From positions 1-58,116 of the forward strand of contig CANREG010000010.1 of NCBI GenBank assembly GCA_947629565.1: a DNA stretch of 58,116 nucleotides. The letters are read 5' to 3'. This document shows, in pieces, positions 8,646 to 19,100 of this stretch (positions within the stretch are counted from its first letter, which is position 1; each line of letters begins with the position of its first letter). Origin of the DNA: an uncultured Lachnospiraceae bacterium. Its GTDB lineage: Bacteria > Bacillota > Clostridia > Lachnospirales > Lachnospiraceae. A program made the translations under genes and the position numbers. The notes under the pieces were generated by a model, which saw nothing but the letters and a program-made list of their open reading frames with translations, was not told where the DNA came from and did not search any database.

Positions 8646-9233
8646 ATGAGAGAGGAAAGGCAGGAGAAAAGAATTTTTTATCTTACATATGGCATGGCTG
8701 TTGCGGGCATGGTAATAGGATGCCTGTTATATTTAGGCGACTTGTTATTTTTCCGTGCCGGATACTTTCGGCATGGCGTGGAGAATTATTCTCCCGAAGT
8801 GGTTATGGGGCTTCCTTTCAAACAGATTGCCGTGTATATTCTGAAGCGGCGCAGTGAACAGATGCTTTTGTTCGTCTTGGGAATGCTTCTTGCTTCCTGC
8901 GGGATTGTAACGGGCATATACAGTATGGTGTTTGGCGCTTTTTATGGAATTTCCGTGTGCGGTATTCTTGTCCAGTATGGAATGAAGGGATTGCCGTATG
9001 GACTGGCCTGTTTTCTTCCCCATTATCTTTTTTATTTCGTGGCAATGTACTATCTGGGAAAATGGTATTATGAGAAACAGGAGGGAAAGTACAAATATCA
9101 TCCGAATGTTAATTTTTTGCAGAGCTTTGTTAAATTTATCGTAATATTTATATTAATATTCTCAGCCCTTGTCTGGGAAATCCGATTTCAAAAAAATATT
9201 TTAAATTTTTTTTACCAATATCTAGTGCCATGA
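8646..9233 (+). CDS. spoIIM: Stage II sporulation protein M (SpoIIM) family
   Basis: SpoIIM is one of the mother-cell membrane proteins (with SpoIID and SpoIIP) that drive engulfment of the forespore. This 195-residue protein has an N-terminal membrane helix, a soluble segment near residues 40-65, and four further hydrophobic segments, the architecture of the DUF95/SpoIIM family. The identification rests on this shape, the length (about 200), the sporulating lineage, and the position just upstream of xerD, as near ripX in B. subtilis. A good ribosome binding site (AGGAGGG) precedes the ATG. Confidence 0.75.
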   Translation: MREERQEKRIFYLTYGMAVAGMVIGCLLYLGDLLFFRAGYFRHGVENYSPEVVMGLPFKQIAVYILKRRSEQMLLFVLGMLLASCGIVTGIYSMVFGAFYGISVCGILVQYGMKGLPYGLACFLPHYLFYFVAMYYLGKWYYEKQEGKYKYHPNVNFLQSFVKFIVIFILIFSALVWEIRFQKNILNFFYQYLVP

Positions 9234-9308
9234 TATTATGTTAATACCCGATTTGGTAGAAAACAACCAAATAGCGTGATTTATAAGGATTTTTCGGAAA
9301 AATAATGT

Positions 9309-9337
9309 TTGATTTTATGTAAATTAAACATTATAAT
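9309..9337 (+). promoter_or_regulatory. xerD promoter
   Basis: TTGATT (9309-9314), a 17-base spacer and TATAAT (9332-9337). Upstream, an inverted repeat ATTTGGT/ACCAAAT spans 9251-9272; with no T run it is more likely a binding site than a terminator. Confidence 0.7.
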
Positions 9338-9373
9338 AGAGATACTGATTATGAAATAATAAGGGGTTCGAGA

Positions 9374-10267
9374 ATGCTACAAAGGATTAATGAATTTGTT
9401 GAATATTTGACAAATGTAAAACGCGCCAGCAAGAATACGATTGCGTCTTACCGAAGAGATTTGGTAAAACTTAACAATTATTTAACAGATTCCGGTATTA
9501 AGGATTGGAATGAGGTAACTAGTACCAATCTGAACTCCTATGTATTAATGATTGAAAAGCAGGGAATGTCGTCTGCAACAGTATCCAGGAATATTGCTTC
9601 TACGAAGGCTTTCTTTTTATATCTGCTGAGACAGGGCGTGGTCGGGGAAGATCCCAGCGACATATTAAAACCGCCTAAGATTGAAAAGAAAGCGCCGACC
9701 ATTCTGACTATCGAAGAAGTGAATCTCTTGTTGGAACAGCCAAACGGGACAGCGCCTAAAGATATTCGGGACAAGGCTATGTTAGAGCTTTTATATGCAA
9801 CGGGAATGAGGGTATCGGAACTGATAGGCCTTAAAGTGCAGGATGTGAATCTGTCTATGAATTTTCTTCAATGCCATGACAACCATAAGGAGAGAACCAT
9901 TCCGTTTACTAATGAGACGAAGGAAGCTTTGGAATTATATCTTCATGATGCGAGAAAGGCATTGTGTACGGAGGATCAGGAATATTTGTTTACCAACTGC
10001 CAGGGAGCGCCTATGACGCGGCAGGGCTTTTGGAAGATTATCAAATATTATTCGGCGAAAGCGGGAATTAAGAAAGACATTACGCCTCACACAATCCGAC
10101 ATTCTTTTGCCATGCATTTGGTAAATAACGGAGCGGATTTGAAATCAGTGCAGGAGATGTTAGGACATTCGGATATTTCCACTACGCAGATTTATGCGAA
10201 GGCGAATGCCGATACGAAGCTGAAAGAGGTCTATGAAAAGGCGCATCCAAGGGCAAATGTATCATAA
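9374..10267 (+). CDS. xerD: Site-specific tyrosine recombinase XerD
   Basis: Resolves chromosome dimers at dif with its XerC-type partner or as a homomer, coordinated by FtsK, which is also in this window. The 297-residue protein has the SAM-like N-terminal core-binding domain (1-90) and the catalytic domain with R146 (TGMRVSEL), H239-x-x-R242 (HTIRHSF), H265 (LGHSD) and the nucleophile Tyr274 (TQIYAK). All expected active-site residues are present and the length is typical of XerD. The position after spoIIM supports a housekeeping Xer rather than a phage or transposon integrase. Confidence 0.93.
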   Translation: MLQRINEFVEYLTNVKRASKNTIASYRRDLVKLNNYLTDSGIKDWNEVTSTNLNSYVLMIEKQGMSSATVSRNIASTKAFFLYLLRQGVVGEDPSDILKPPKIEKKAPTILTIEEVNLLLEQPNGTAPKDIRDKAMLELLYATGMRVSELIGLKVQDVNLSMNFLQCHDNHKERTIPFTNETKEALELYLHDARKALCTEDQEYLFTNCQGAPMTRQGFWKIIKYYSAKAGIKKDITPHTIRHSFAMHLVNNGADLKSVQEMLGHSDISTTQIYAKANADTKLKEVYEKAHPRANVS

Positions 10268-10275
10268 AGGGGAGA

Positions 10276-10316
10276 GGGGACTGTGGCGTTAGGCACATGG
10301 TTCCTTTTCTTTATAA
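10276..10316 (+). terminator. Probable terminator of xerD
   Basis: GGGGACTGTG pairs imperfectly with CACATGGTTCC around GCGTTAGG, followed by TTTTCTTT. The stem contains G-T pairs and a bulge. Confidence 0.6.
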
Positions 10317-10343
10317 GTAGAGGGTAGTGATATGGAGGAGCTT

Positions 10344-11279
10344 ATGCTTGAGGTGAAAAATCTGACAATGTCATATGGAAAACGGGAGGTCTTAAAGGAT
10401 ATTTCCTTTCATCTTCCGGAGGGGAAAATTGTAGGGCTGTTAGGGGCGAACGGAGCCGGTAAAACGACAATTATGAATATATTGACCGGTTATCTGAAAC
10501 CCATACAGGGCGAGGTTTTTATTCAGGAGACTGATATGCGTAAAAACCCAAAACAAGCCAAGGGGCATATTGGGTATTTGCCGGAGGTGCCGCCTCTTTA
10601 CCGGGATATGCGGGTGCAGGAATATCTGCTGTTTGCCGCGGGCCTGAAAAATATAAAGGAAAAAAAGCAGGAGACAGAGCGCGTGCTGGAGCTGGTGCAT
10701 TTAGAAGACCGGAAGACGGACTATATTAAAAAGCTGTCAAAGGGTATGCAGCAGAGAGTCGGATTTGCCCAGGCGCTTTTGGGAAATCCGACGGTTTTAC
10801 TGTTAGACGAGCCGCTGACAGGGTTGGATCCCCAGGAATCAAAGCATATGCGGGAGCTTTTGCTGTCTCTTAAAAAAGAACATTGTATTATCATCAGCTC
10901 CCATATCCTGAAAGAGATTGAAGAGATGGCTGACGAAATATTAATCTTAAAGGACGGGCAGCTTGTCTTAGAGGACAGTACCAGGGCTGCAAAGCGGAGA
11001 GGCAACCGCAATGTGTACCGGCTGACGGTAAAGGGAGATAAGGACAGGATTAAGGAATATCTGGAAAAGTACGAGGGTCTGCGGGAAGTGAAGTATGTAA
11101 AGGAAAGAGAAGCCGGAGTGCATGAATTTATTGTCCAGGCAAGAAACACAAGAGATATCCGTGATAGCATTTTTGGATATCTGGTCAGCAAAAAATTAAA
11201 TGTGTATGGAATTGAGCGGTCGGAAACATCATTAGAAGACGTGTTTATTGAAATGAACAGTGAGGAGGAGAACTCATGA
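10344..11279 (+). CDS. ABC transporter ATP-binding protein (GldA/CcmA type)
   Basis: Cytosolic ATPase of an ABC-2 type exporter. From the ATG at 10344 the product is 311 residues. It has Walker A GANGAGKTT, the Q-loop region YLPEVPPLYRDM, the signature LSKGMQQR, Walker B VLLLDEPLTGLDP, and the switch histidine in IIISSHIL; a C-terminal regulatory extension of about 90 residues follows. GGAGGAG directly before 10344 and the conserved start MLEVKNLTMSYG favour this start over the ATG at 10332. Its stop overlaps the start of the permease fusion gene by four bases, so the two products are surely partners. The substrate is unknown. Confidence 0.9.
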   Translation: MLEVKNLTMSYGKREVLKDISFHLPEGKIVGLLGANGAGKTTIMNILTGYLKPIQGEVFIQETDMRKNPKQAKGHIGYLPEVPPLYRDMRVQEYLLFAAGLKNIKEKKQETERVLELVHLEDRKTDYIKKLSKGMQQRVGFAQALLGNPTVLLLDEPLTGLDPQESKHMRELLLSLKKEHCIIISSHILKEIEEMADEILILKDGQLVLEDSTRAAKRRGNRNVYRLTVKGDKDRIKEYLEKYEGLREVKYVKEREAGVHEFIVQARNTRDIRDSIFGYLVSKKLNVYGIERSETSLEDVFIEMNSEEENS

Positions 11280-14200
11280 TTGTTATACTGAAAAAAGAAT
11301 TAAAATCCTATGTTACCTCGCTGTCGGCTTATGTGTATTACGGCATGTTTTTTTTGATAACAGGAATTTTCTTTGCGGCAAGCTGTCTTACCACTTATAG
11401 CACACAGTTCGGCTATTATGTGCTGTCCCGTAGCTTTTATGTGCTCGTTGCCGTGATTCCTCTTTGTACCATGCGGCTGTTGTCCCAGGAGCGAAGGAAT
11501 AAGACGGATCAGCTATTGTTTACCGCTCCGGTATCCACCCTGTCCATATTGGCCGGTAAATACCTGGCAACTTTAATGTATGTTCTGCTGCCTGTGCTGT
11601 TAAGCGTAGTCTATCCCATAGTGATTGCAATGCATGGCGAGATGAGCGTGCGTTTTGTTGCTGCCGCCTACATTGGGGTTATACTGATGATTTTGGTATT
11701 GTTATCCATTGGAATGTTCATTTCTTCGCTAACCACCAATACCGTGTTAGCGGCCGTCCTGACCTATGCCGTGTATGTGCTGATTCTGATAGGCCGCGTT
11801 GTGGAAAGCGTAATCGGAAATCATGACAGGCTTTATAACCTGTTCCATGAGGTATCTGTATTGAATAAATATAACGATATGATTTCCGGCATTGTGAGGA
11901 GCGGCGACGTACTCTATCTGCTTTTATTAGCAGTCTGCTTTTTTATCCTGACGCTGTTGGTTTTAGAGAGCAGGCGGCAAAGCAGAGAGAAAATTGCCGG
12001 ATGCATGGCGGCGGCTGTGGCAGTGACATTAGCGCTTAGCGCTGTGTGTCTGCTGCACACAAAGGTGTATGATTTTACGGCGGAGAGGCTGCTTACCCTT
12101 TCTGATGAGACGAAAAAAGCCGTGGCAGAGATTGACCAGCCTACGGAAATATATTATATGGGATTGCGAAGCCGGGCAAACGCAACCTATCATGAGCTGT
12201 TAAAAGTGTATCAGGAGTTAAATGACAATATTACGGTAGAATATGTAGATGTGGAAAATGATATTTCCTTTTATCACCAGTATTTGAGTTATGTCGGCGC
12301 CGTGAAGGAGGGAAGCCTTTTGGTAAAGTGCGGGGAGAAATCCATTTATCTCAACGCAGATGATTATATTGTCACCACGCAGACGTCGGCGTATTCTTAC
12401 GATAGGATGTTAAAGATTGAAGAACAGTTGACCCGCGCCATTGTGTATGCCAATAACACGGAGGATGCGGAGAAACTGTGCGTACTGACAGGACATGGGG
12501 AGGAGACGCTGAACAGTGAATTTCAAAATCTGCTGAATTTGAATAATTATGAGACAGAGGAAGTGGATTTGGTATCGGCAGTAACCTCGATTGAAACCAT
12601 TATCCCGGATGACTGCCGGGCGGTTTTGATTAACGCTCCGCAGAATGATTATACGGATCACGAGATAAAGGTTTTAAAGGATTATTTGAAGACAGGGGGA
12701 AATCTGTTTGTGACGTTAGACCCGCTCAATGAGGATTTGGATAACTTCTATGCTTTTTTGAAGGAGTATGGCTTAGAAGTGGTGTCCGGCGTCGTTGTAG
12801 AACAGGAGACCGGAAGATATATTGAAGATACCCCGTATTATCTGATGCCCAAGATGGAAGATACGGATTATACAAAGGATGCGATTAAGGATAAGCTTAC
12901 CGTGCTTACAATGACCAGTAAAGGAATCAAAAAAAACGGCAAGGCCAACGGCTATGTGTCTGCGGATATTTTAACGACCGGTACGCAGGCGTTTTCCAAG
13001 GTCAGCAATTTTGATAGTGACCAGGTTACGGTAAAGTCGCAGGAAGATATTGCCGGACCGTTCAGCGTGGCGTCCTGCGCGGTCAACCCGAAGGAGGGAG
13101 CCTTGTTCCTGTTGACATCAAATATCTTTTTCAACGAGGAGGCCGATGCAGAATCCCAGGGAGGCAATAGGAGATTTTTTATAGAAATTATGAGCAAGCT
13201 TACCGGGGCCAACCCCGGCGTGTGGATTGAAGGAAAGGATGTGGGAAATCAGGTTGCCCTTTATCCGAACACGAGACAGGGTTTGATAAAGATTTTCACC
13301 ATTGCGGTCATACCGGTTCTCATTCTTTTGCTGGGCATACTGGTATTGGTTCTCCGGAAAAAGGGGATTTTACTTCTCGCGTTGATATTTGCGGGAGGCG
13401 TAATGTGCTGTAAACAGCCGGCGTTAGCGGACTGGGTGGAACAGCCCTCGGGACGCCAGTATGAAAAGGAAGATGGGGAATATGCCACAGGCTTTACCGA
13501 TATTGAAGGAAACCGGTATTATTTTGATGAAGACGGCATGTTGGTTACCGGAAAATTCAAGGTGCAGGAGGGCGACGCCACGTCTTATTACTACGCAGAT
13601 AAAAACGGCGTGGTTCAGGTAGGGCGCATTGATACAAAGAAAGCCGTCTATATGACAGATGAGGAGGGAAGAATCCTTACCGGATTTGTGGAGATAGACG
13701 GCGTAAAATATTATTATGACGAGAAGGCGGAGCCTGCCGCCGGTTGGTTTAAGAGTGAGGATAACTGGTACTATGCCGGTGATAAGGGCATGGTTATGAC
13801 CGGTTTTTTGGAGCTTGACGGGTACCGTTATTATCTGAATCCGGATGGAACCAGAGTAAGCGATACCGTTCTTCCTATTGATGGAACGACATATGTATTC
13901 AATTCCGACGGAACCATTGACGAGAATGCAACATTGATGTATCCGGTGTTAGAATATATCAATACCCTGCGGGCGCAAGAGGGAAATCCGCCTCTGGAAA
14001 TAAATTTCAAGGCGCAGTCCTGCGCCATGCTCCGGGCGGCAAGCCTCACGCAAGGGTACGGGGAAAGCCCTCAGACGATGGAAAGCCTGCTGGCAACCAG
14101 AGGCGTCCGGTGCAGCGGCGGTTATGAATTTTCCTATGGCGGGCTGCCGGATTATGGCGTTGACAGGCTGATACAAGATATGAAAAAAGACTCCAATATG

Positions 14201-14293
14201 AACCGGGTGCTGACAGAAAGCTTATCCCAGGTCGGTCTTGGAGTCTATGAACAGGACGGAATAAATTATTATGATATCATTCTGATCCGTTAA
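11276..14293 (+). CDS. ABC-2 permease - GldG-like - choline-binding-repeat - CAP domain fusion protein
   Basis: A 1005-residue multidomain membrane protein, partner of the preceding ATPase (ATGA overlap). Residues 1-240 are an ABC-2/GldF-like permease with about six membrane helices. A seventh helix at about 243-263 leads into a GldG-type extracytoplasmic domain (271-660, with VLINAPQNDYTDHEIKVLKD and LFVTLDPLNEDLDNF). Helices follow at 670-690 and 696-711; the second is shaped like a signal peptide ending ALA-DWVE at about 716. Residues 737-876 hold aromatic choline/cell-wall-binding repeats (GNRYYFDEDGMLVTGKF, GVKYYYDEKAEPAAGWF, GYRYYLNPDGT). Residues 883-1005 resemble a degenerate CAP/SCP domain (LEYINTLRAQEGNPPLEINF). 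Predicted topology puts GldG, repeats and CAP outside the cell. The frame is open throughout; the fusion could be real or a historical stop-codon loss. Confidence 0.85.
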   Translation: MIVILKKELKSYVTSLSAYVYYGMFFLITGIFFAASCLTTYSTQFGYYVLSRSFYVLVAVIPLCTMRLLSQERRNKTDQLLFTAPVSTLSILAGKYLATLMYVLLPVLLSVVYPIVIAMHGEMSVRFVAAAYIGVILMILVLLSIGMFISSLTTNTVLAAVLTYAVYVLILIGRVVESVIGNHDRLYNLFHEVSVLNKYNDMISGIVRSGDVLYLLLLAVCFFILTLLVLESRRQSREKIAGCMAAAVAVTLALSAVCLLHTKVYDFTAERLLTLSDETKKAVAEIDQPTEIYYMGLRSRANATYHELLKVYQELNDNITVEYVDVENDISFYHQYLSYVGAVKEGSLLVKCGEKSIYLNADDYIVTTQTSAYSYDRMLKIEEQLTRAIVYANNTEDAEKLCVLTGHGEETLNSEFQNLLNLNNYETEEVDLVSAVTSIETIIPDDCRAVLINAPQNDYTDHEIKVLKDYLKTGGNLFVTLDPLNEDLDNFYAFLKEYGLEVVSGVVVEQETGRYIEDTPYYLMPKMEDTDYTKDAIKDKLTVLTMTSKGIKKNGKANGYVSADILTTGTQAFSKVSNFDSDQVTVKSQEDIAGPFSVASCAVNPKEGALFLLTSNIFFNEEADAESQGGNRRFFIEIMSKLTGANPGVWIEGKDVGNQVALYPNTRQGLIKIFTIAVIPVLILLLGILVLVLRKKGILLLALIFAGGVMCCKQPALADWVEQPSGRQYEKEDGEYATGFTDIEGNRYYFDEDGMLVTGKFKVQEGDATSYYYADKNGVVQVGRIDTKKAVYMTDEEGRILTGFVEIDGVKYYYDEKAEPAAGWFKSEDNWYYAGDKGMVMTGFLELDGYRYYLNPDGTRVSDTVLPIDGTTYVFNSDGTIDENATLMYPVLEYINTLRAQEGNPPLEINFKAQSCAMLRAASLTQGYGESPQTMESLLATRGVRCSGGYEFSYGGLPDYGVDRLIQDMKKDSNMNRVLTESLSQVGLGVYEQDGINYYDIILIR

Positions 14294-14306
14294 CAAGGAT
14301 AGGAAT

Positions 14307-15410
14307 CTATTTTTTGTAAAACTGCTCGATTCCTTGCATGGTGGCCGTCATATTCAACAGTAAAGCGTCTAACAGGGTGATGGCTGCCATGGTTTCTACG
14401 ACAACCACGGCTCTCGGCACAATAACCGGATCGTGGCGTCCCTTAATGGAAATCTCTATGTTCTCATTGTCTTTATTTACCGTGCGTTGGTTTTTCAATA
14501 TGGAGGGGGTTGCCTTAAAGGAGGCCCGGAGGCGGATTTCCGATCCGTCGCTTAAGCCACCCAAAATGCCGCCGGCATGGTTGGAGGTCTTTAAAAGGGT
14601 TCCCTGCTCGTCAAACATAAATCCGTCATTGTCCTCGGAACCAGTCATGCGGGATACTTTAGCGCCGTCGCCAATCTCCACGCATTTCACGGCGCCAATG
14701 GACATGACAGCTTTCGCTAAATTGGCGACTAGTTTTTCAAAGACTGTGTCCCCAAGTCCGGCGGGAACGCCGTTAATTCTTGCCTCCACGCATCCCCCCA
14801 CAGAGTCGTGAGCCTTCGTCATCTCAACAATATATTCCCCGGCCTTGGCGGCAGCCTCGGCGTCCGGCATATACAGCTTGTTGTGAAAAATCTCTTTCCG
14901 GTCAAAGCGGGCCTCGTCAATCTCAATGTCCCCAATCGAGCGGGTAAAGGTGGTAAAGGTAATGCCGAGCTGGTTCAATATCTTCACGGCTACGGCTCCT
15001 GCGGCAACCCTTGCTGTGGTTTCCCTGCCGGAGGAACGCCCCCCGCCCCGGTAATCCCGGAAACCGTATTTGGCGTCAAAGGTATAGTCTGCATGGCCCG
15101 GACGGTAATAGGAGGCAATCTCGCTGTAATCCGCGGAGTGCTGGCTCTTATTATAGACAATCATGGAAATCGGGGTTCCGGTTGTCCTGCCCTCAAAGGT
15201 ACCGGAGAGTATCTCTACCGCGTCATCTTCCTTCCGGGGAGTGGAGTAGATGGATTGTCCCGGCTTTCTGCGGTTTAAAAAGGGCTGGATGTCCTCCTCG
15301 GATAAAGAAAGACCTGCCGGGCAGCCGTCTAAGACCACGCCGATTGCCTTTCCGTGGGACTCCCCCCAGGTTGTAATTCTGAATATGGTTCCAATTGTAG
15401 ATCCTGCCAT
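14307..15410 (-). CDS. aroC: Chorismate synthase
   Basis: Converts 5-enolpyruvylshikimate-3-phosphate to chorismate, the last shared step to the aromatic amino acids; needs reduced FMN. The 367-residue product has the signatures [43 protein letters not shown] and the C-terminal NGFMFDEQ-type and [15 protein letters not shown] stretches. AAGGAGG precedes the ATG on the minus strand. It is convergent with the permease fusion gene, 13 bases apart. A 7-bp palindrome AATCCTG/CAGGATT at 15425-15445 lies upstream of its start. No other shikimate gene is nearby. Confidence 0.97.
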   Translation of the reverse strand: MAGSTIGTIFRITTWGESHGKAIGVVLDGCPAGLSLSEEDIQPFLNRRKPGQSIYSTPRKEDDAVEILSGTFEGRTTGTPISMIVYNKSQHSADYSEIASYYRPGHADYTFDAKYGFRDYRGGGRSSGRETTARVAAGAVAVKILNQLGITFTTFTRSIGDIEIDEARFDRKEIFHNKLYMPDAEAAAKAGEYIVEMTKAHDSVGGCVEARINGVPAGLGDTVFEKLVANLAKAVMSIGAVKCVEIGDGAKVSRMTGSEDNDGFMFDEQGTLLKTSNHAGGILGGLSDGSEIRLRASFKATPSILKNQRTVNKDNENIEISIKGRHDPVIVPRAVVVVETMAAITLLDALLLNMTATMQGIEQFYKK

Positions 15411-15424
15411 GTCTGCCTCCTTAA

Positions 15425-15445
15425 AATCCTGTAAAAATCAGGATT
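15425..15445. promoter_or_regulatory. Palindrome upstream of aroC
   Basis: AATCCTG and CAGGATT separated by seven bases (TAAAAAT), in the aroC-rpsO divergent region, 15 bases upstream of the aroC start codon. It could be an operator or a 5' mRNA hairpin; no regulator can be named. Confidence 0.4.
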
Positions 15446-15481
15446 ATCATAGCATAGGGGGGAGATTTTTTCAACTTTATA

Positions 15482-15510
15482 TTTACAAAGGGGCGGTTTT
15501 GTGCTATGAT
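15482..15510 (+). promoter_or_regulatory. rpsO promoter
   Basis: TTTACA (15482-15487), a 17-base spacer and TATGAT (15505-15510). Start near 15517 gives an 80-base leader. Confidence 0.82.
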
Positions 15511-15524
15511 ACCCCAGTAATTAA

Positions 15525-15570
15525 CCGTTACTCAGCTTACGGACACTCCGGCCTTTGTCTGGGTAACCGG
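15525..15570 (+). promoter_or_regulatory. Structured rpsO leader, probable S15 autoregulatory element
   Basis: CCGTTACTCAG pairs with CTGGGTAACCGG over 11 pairs with one bulged base, enclosing a GC-rich inner part (GGACACTCC and a CCGG segment). It sits between the promoter and the AAGGAGG of rpsO. Leader RNAs that bind free S15 are known in several bacterial lineages; assigning that function here is inference from position and foldability. Confidence 0.55.
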
Positions 15571-15597
15571 CATTTTAGAATAAAGGAGGATGTTGTT

Positions 15598-15864
15598 ATG
15601 GTAACAGCACAGCAGAAGAAAGAGATTATTGAGAAGTATGGCCGCGGCGCCAACGACACCGGTTCACCGGAGGTGCAGATTGCACTGTTGACCGCAAGAA
15701 TTCTGGATTTACAGAATCATTTTGAGAACCACCCCAAGGATCATCATTCCAGACGGGGACTTCTGAAGTTAGTAGGTCAGAGAAGAAATATGCTGGCATA
15801 TCTTAAAAAGGTGGATATCGAGCGTTACAGAACCTTGATTGAGAGCTTAGGCTTAAGAAAATAA
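15598..15864 (+). CDS. rpsO: 30S ribosomal protein S15
   Basis: Binds the central domain of 16S rRNA early in small-subunit assembly. The 88-residue product contains the family signature [25 protein letters not shown] as [20 protein letters not shown] and MLAYLKK. The start is the ATG at 15598 with AAGGAGG upstream; the longer open frame to the left crosses the promoter. Downstream is a strong terminator rather than pnp, its usual neighbour. Confidence 0.98.
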   Translation: MVTAQQKKEIIEKYGRGANDTGSPEVQIALLTARILDLQNHFENHPKDHHSRRGLLKLVGQRRNMLAYLKKVDIERYRTLIESLGLRK

Positions 15865-15883
15865 TATTAGGGCAGAATGTGAG

Positions 15884-15925
15884 AAAGCTTTGTGCAGATG
15901 GAATCCATTTGTACGAAGCTTTTTT
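15884..15925 (+). terminator. Terminator of rpsO
   Basis: A long stem in which AAAGCTT pairs with AAGCTTT and TGTGCAGATGG pairs with CCATTTGTACG, around a three-base loop, then TTTTT. It ends the rpsO transcript 60 bases after the gene. Confidence 0.88.
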
Positions 15926-16169
15926 ATTGGCCGGGAATCGGATAACAGGGATTGATAATCAAGGGAAGAGAAAAGAAATTTTATGTAAACTTAAATTTTA
16001 AATCTGGGAAAAGTTAACTGCTCAAAAAGTTAAGTATTTTCAAAGATTTTTGTTGAAATATTATGAAAGTTATAGTAGAATAAAATATAATTATGTTAAT
16101 TTACGGTATATGAAATTATTATGGAGAATACATAGGTAAGTATGAGAGTGTATTAGGGAGGAATGCGTT
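15926..16169 (+). promoter_or_regulatory. AT-rich upstream region and promoter of the giant adhesin gene
   Basis: The region holds no gene. A promoter TTGAAA (16053-16058), 17 bases, TAGAAT (16076-16081) is the best fit and gives a leader of about 80 bases. Just upstream, AAAAGTTAA occurs twice (near 16009 and 16025), a possible regulator site. GGAGG lies eight bases before the adhesin ATG. Confidence 0.6.
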
Positions 16170-19100
16170 ATGTGGAGATGGATGAAGAAGAACCGTTGGC
16201 TGGCTTTAGGCTTGGTAGCTGTTATGCTGTTTACCTTACTGCCAACTAACTTGAACTGGGCGGATATTGCCATTGGTGAGCCGGAGCGGGCTTCGTCAGA
16301 GACACGCCCGACGGAAGATGAAAAAAGTGAGGAGACAACGACAGAGGCAGTAACGTCGGAGGTGACGGCGACAGAAGCTGTGACGTCTTCTGAGACGACG
16401 GAGACCGTTACCGAGACGGCAGATTCTACAACAGAGGCTGTGACGGTACAGGGTACCACAGCAGCGGATATGGAAGAGACGACAGAGACCATTACCGAGG
16501 CTTCTACTACAGAGATCGCAGCGAATGGGGAAGTTGCGGGCAGTACGACGGAGGCGAATACATCATCTTCTTCCAAGACAAGTGCAGCCGTTAAGAAAAC
16601 TTCAGGAAAGAGCGGAGAGAAGGTTGGCAGCAGCGCAAAGCCGGAGGTCAGCAAGGCAGGTAATACCAATCTTCCTTTGAATGTAGAAAGCGCTACTTTT
16701 GAAGTAAATGGACAGGAACTGAAAGATGGGGGTACTGTTACAGATGGAGATCAGATTGTAGTAGACGTTCACTTTCGGATAGATAACAGCGCCGATCAGA
16801 GAGATCCGTCTGATGTTTATGTGTATGATTTGAATGCGCAGGGCGTAGAGATTGGCGATGTAGAACGGGGAAATGTAAAGGATGGCGGAAGAGTTGTAGG
16901 TACCTATTGGGTAAAAGACGGCAAATTGTATGTACAGATTGACGATCCAACGGAATTGGCACAGAGTAATATAGTTGGTCACGTGGAATTAGAAGGCGTG
17001 ATTGACTTAGGTGAAGATAAAGTTGACGACGACAAAAAGGGGCGGGTTTCAGTAGGACCCAAACAGGTTACTGTAACCGTGAATCCGCGGGATCCGGGGC
17101 AGAGTCGTCTGGATGTGTCAAAACAGGCTGGCGGCAAGGAAAAGGATACAGATGGAAATTATACGATTCAGACGTTTACATTTACCATTAAGTCCACAGG
17201 GGAAAATAAGGATATTGAATTAGATGATATATTTGGCGATGCTCTTGAACTATATGAAGGTCCGACAATTAGCCCGGCCGGTAAGGGAACCATAACAAAA
17301 GACACGAACGGTAAATTCCATTATTCTATTGATTCCATGAAAGATGGCGATACCGTTACAGTTACGTACAAGATGAAGATTAAAAAGGATGCCTATGCAA
17401 CAAAAACAGATAGCGATGACATTCATAATCATCTGGAGTATACCTACGAGGACAGCAAGGGGAACAAGCAGACGCAGAATCCGTACTATCCTCCACAGGC
17501 GGACGCCAGTGTTTCCAAACCTGCCATTAATAAGAGCGGGTGGTATGATAAAGAAGAAGGAACAATTACCTGGACTATCACAGTGGATGGCAGGGATTTA
17601 ACTCTGAACGGTGCTACAATAAAGGATATATTAGGACAATACATTGAAGACGCAGATACCGGAGCAGAGTTAACGATAAAATGGTATAAAGAAAATGACT
17701 GGAGTGGAACGGCAATAACAGGTAAGACGCTTCAGGATTTGTTAAATGGACTTGAAATTACCAATTCTCCTTCTACTGACAAGATTGCCAGGTATGAGAT
17801 TCAATATACAACAAAGGTAGATTCTGATTATAAGAGCAGCCTGACAGAATCCTTTGCTACTAATAAGGCTCAGGTGACAGTAGATGGCAATATTTATGAG
17901 ACAGAGGCACGGGTAGGTATTGGAAAACAGAATTTATTGACGAAAACATGTACTACGAGTTCAGGTGCTTTGGAAGAAAAGTCAGAAGCACCTTATAAAC
18001 TTAAATGGAAATCTGAGATTACCGTACCTGCTAATACTACATTACATGGATTAGTCTACACGGATAAGGTTTATTCGGGGCATAAGATGGTAGATAATTC
18101 TGTTACGGTTACAGGGGCTAGCGGAACTTACAGTGTATCATACAATGGCAGTAAGGATGGATTCTCAGTTGATTTTGGGGATGTGACTAATTCCGGAAGC
18201 GGCGAGATAAAAATTGTGATCGAATATGAGACAGAGTGTGACAATATTACCTCGACATTATCAGATTACACTTATACTAACAGTGCAGAAATAACGGTAA
18301 AGGATGGCGACAATGATATCAAACAGTCTGCTTCAGCAGATTACCACTATCATAAAGACAGTATTCTTACAAAGGGACAGGATTGGAATGCTCTGCCTGT
18401 TGCCGGACCTGGGGAGGTAAAGTGGTCCTTAACGCTTAAGGTTTCTAAGAAAGATGATTATACAAACGGACTTGTTATCACAGATACGCTTCCCGAAGGA
18501 ATGCAGTATGTTGACGGCAGTTTGCGCGCGACGGTAAACGGATATGACTCCTATGATAATTTACCGGAAAACCCGGACGGCATTACAGTAGCTCAAGGAA
18601 CTAATGGAACATTTACAATAACGATTACAAAGGATGCATTGGATAAATTGCCTTCTTGGATGACCGATCTATATATTTACTATAGAACAGGATATTCCGA
18701 TCCCAAGGATGCTCTGGCTCACCAGAATTCAAGCGTTATCAACTCTGCTACTGTAACAGAACCGGGTAAGACGGATATCTTAGGAAGTTCTTCCGCTGAG
18801 GGATATGTAAAGCCCATTGGAGATTTGGTCTATAAGACATATAAATATGATAAGACTACAGATCCCTATGTAGAGTATACTATTGATATCAACAAAGAGG
18901 GAATGGACCTGATTCCCACGGAGGACACCTTAACAGTGACAGATGTAATGGGAAATGCTTTGTCATTAGTTCCATCCAGTCTTGTTGTGTATCAGGGAGA
19001 TGGCGTTACGCCTTTAGGAACGGATCAGTATACCGTAACATATGATGTTAAAACGAATAAGCTTGTGTTAGAGGTTCCGGATAGCACGCATCTGATTATA

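Noticed and set aside
9251-9272. Terminator of spoIIM
   Set aside because: The 7-bp inverted repeat ATTTGGT/ACCAAAT is AT-rich and has no T run; more likely a binding site near the xerD promoter.
9374-10267. xerD as an integrase of a mobile element
   Set aside because: Its length, full active site and position after spoIIM fit the housekeeping recombinase; no element borders were seen around it.
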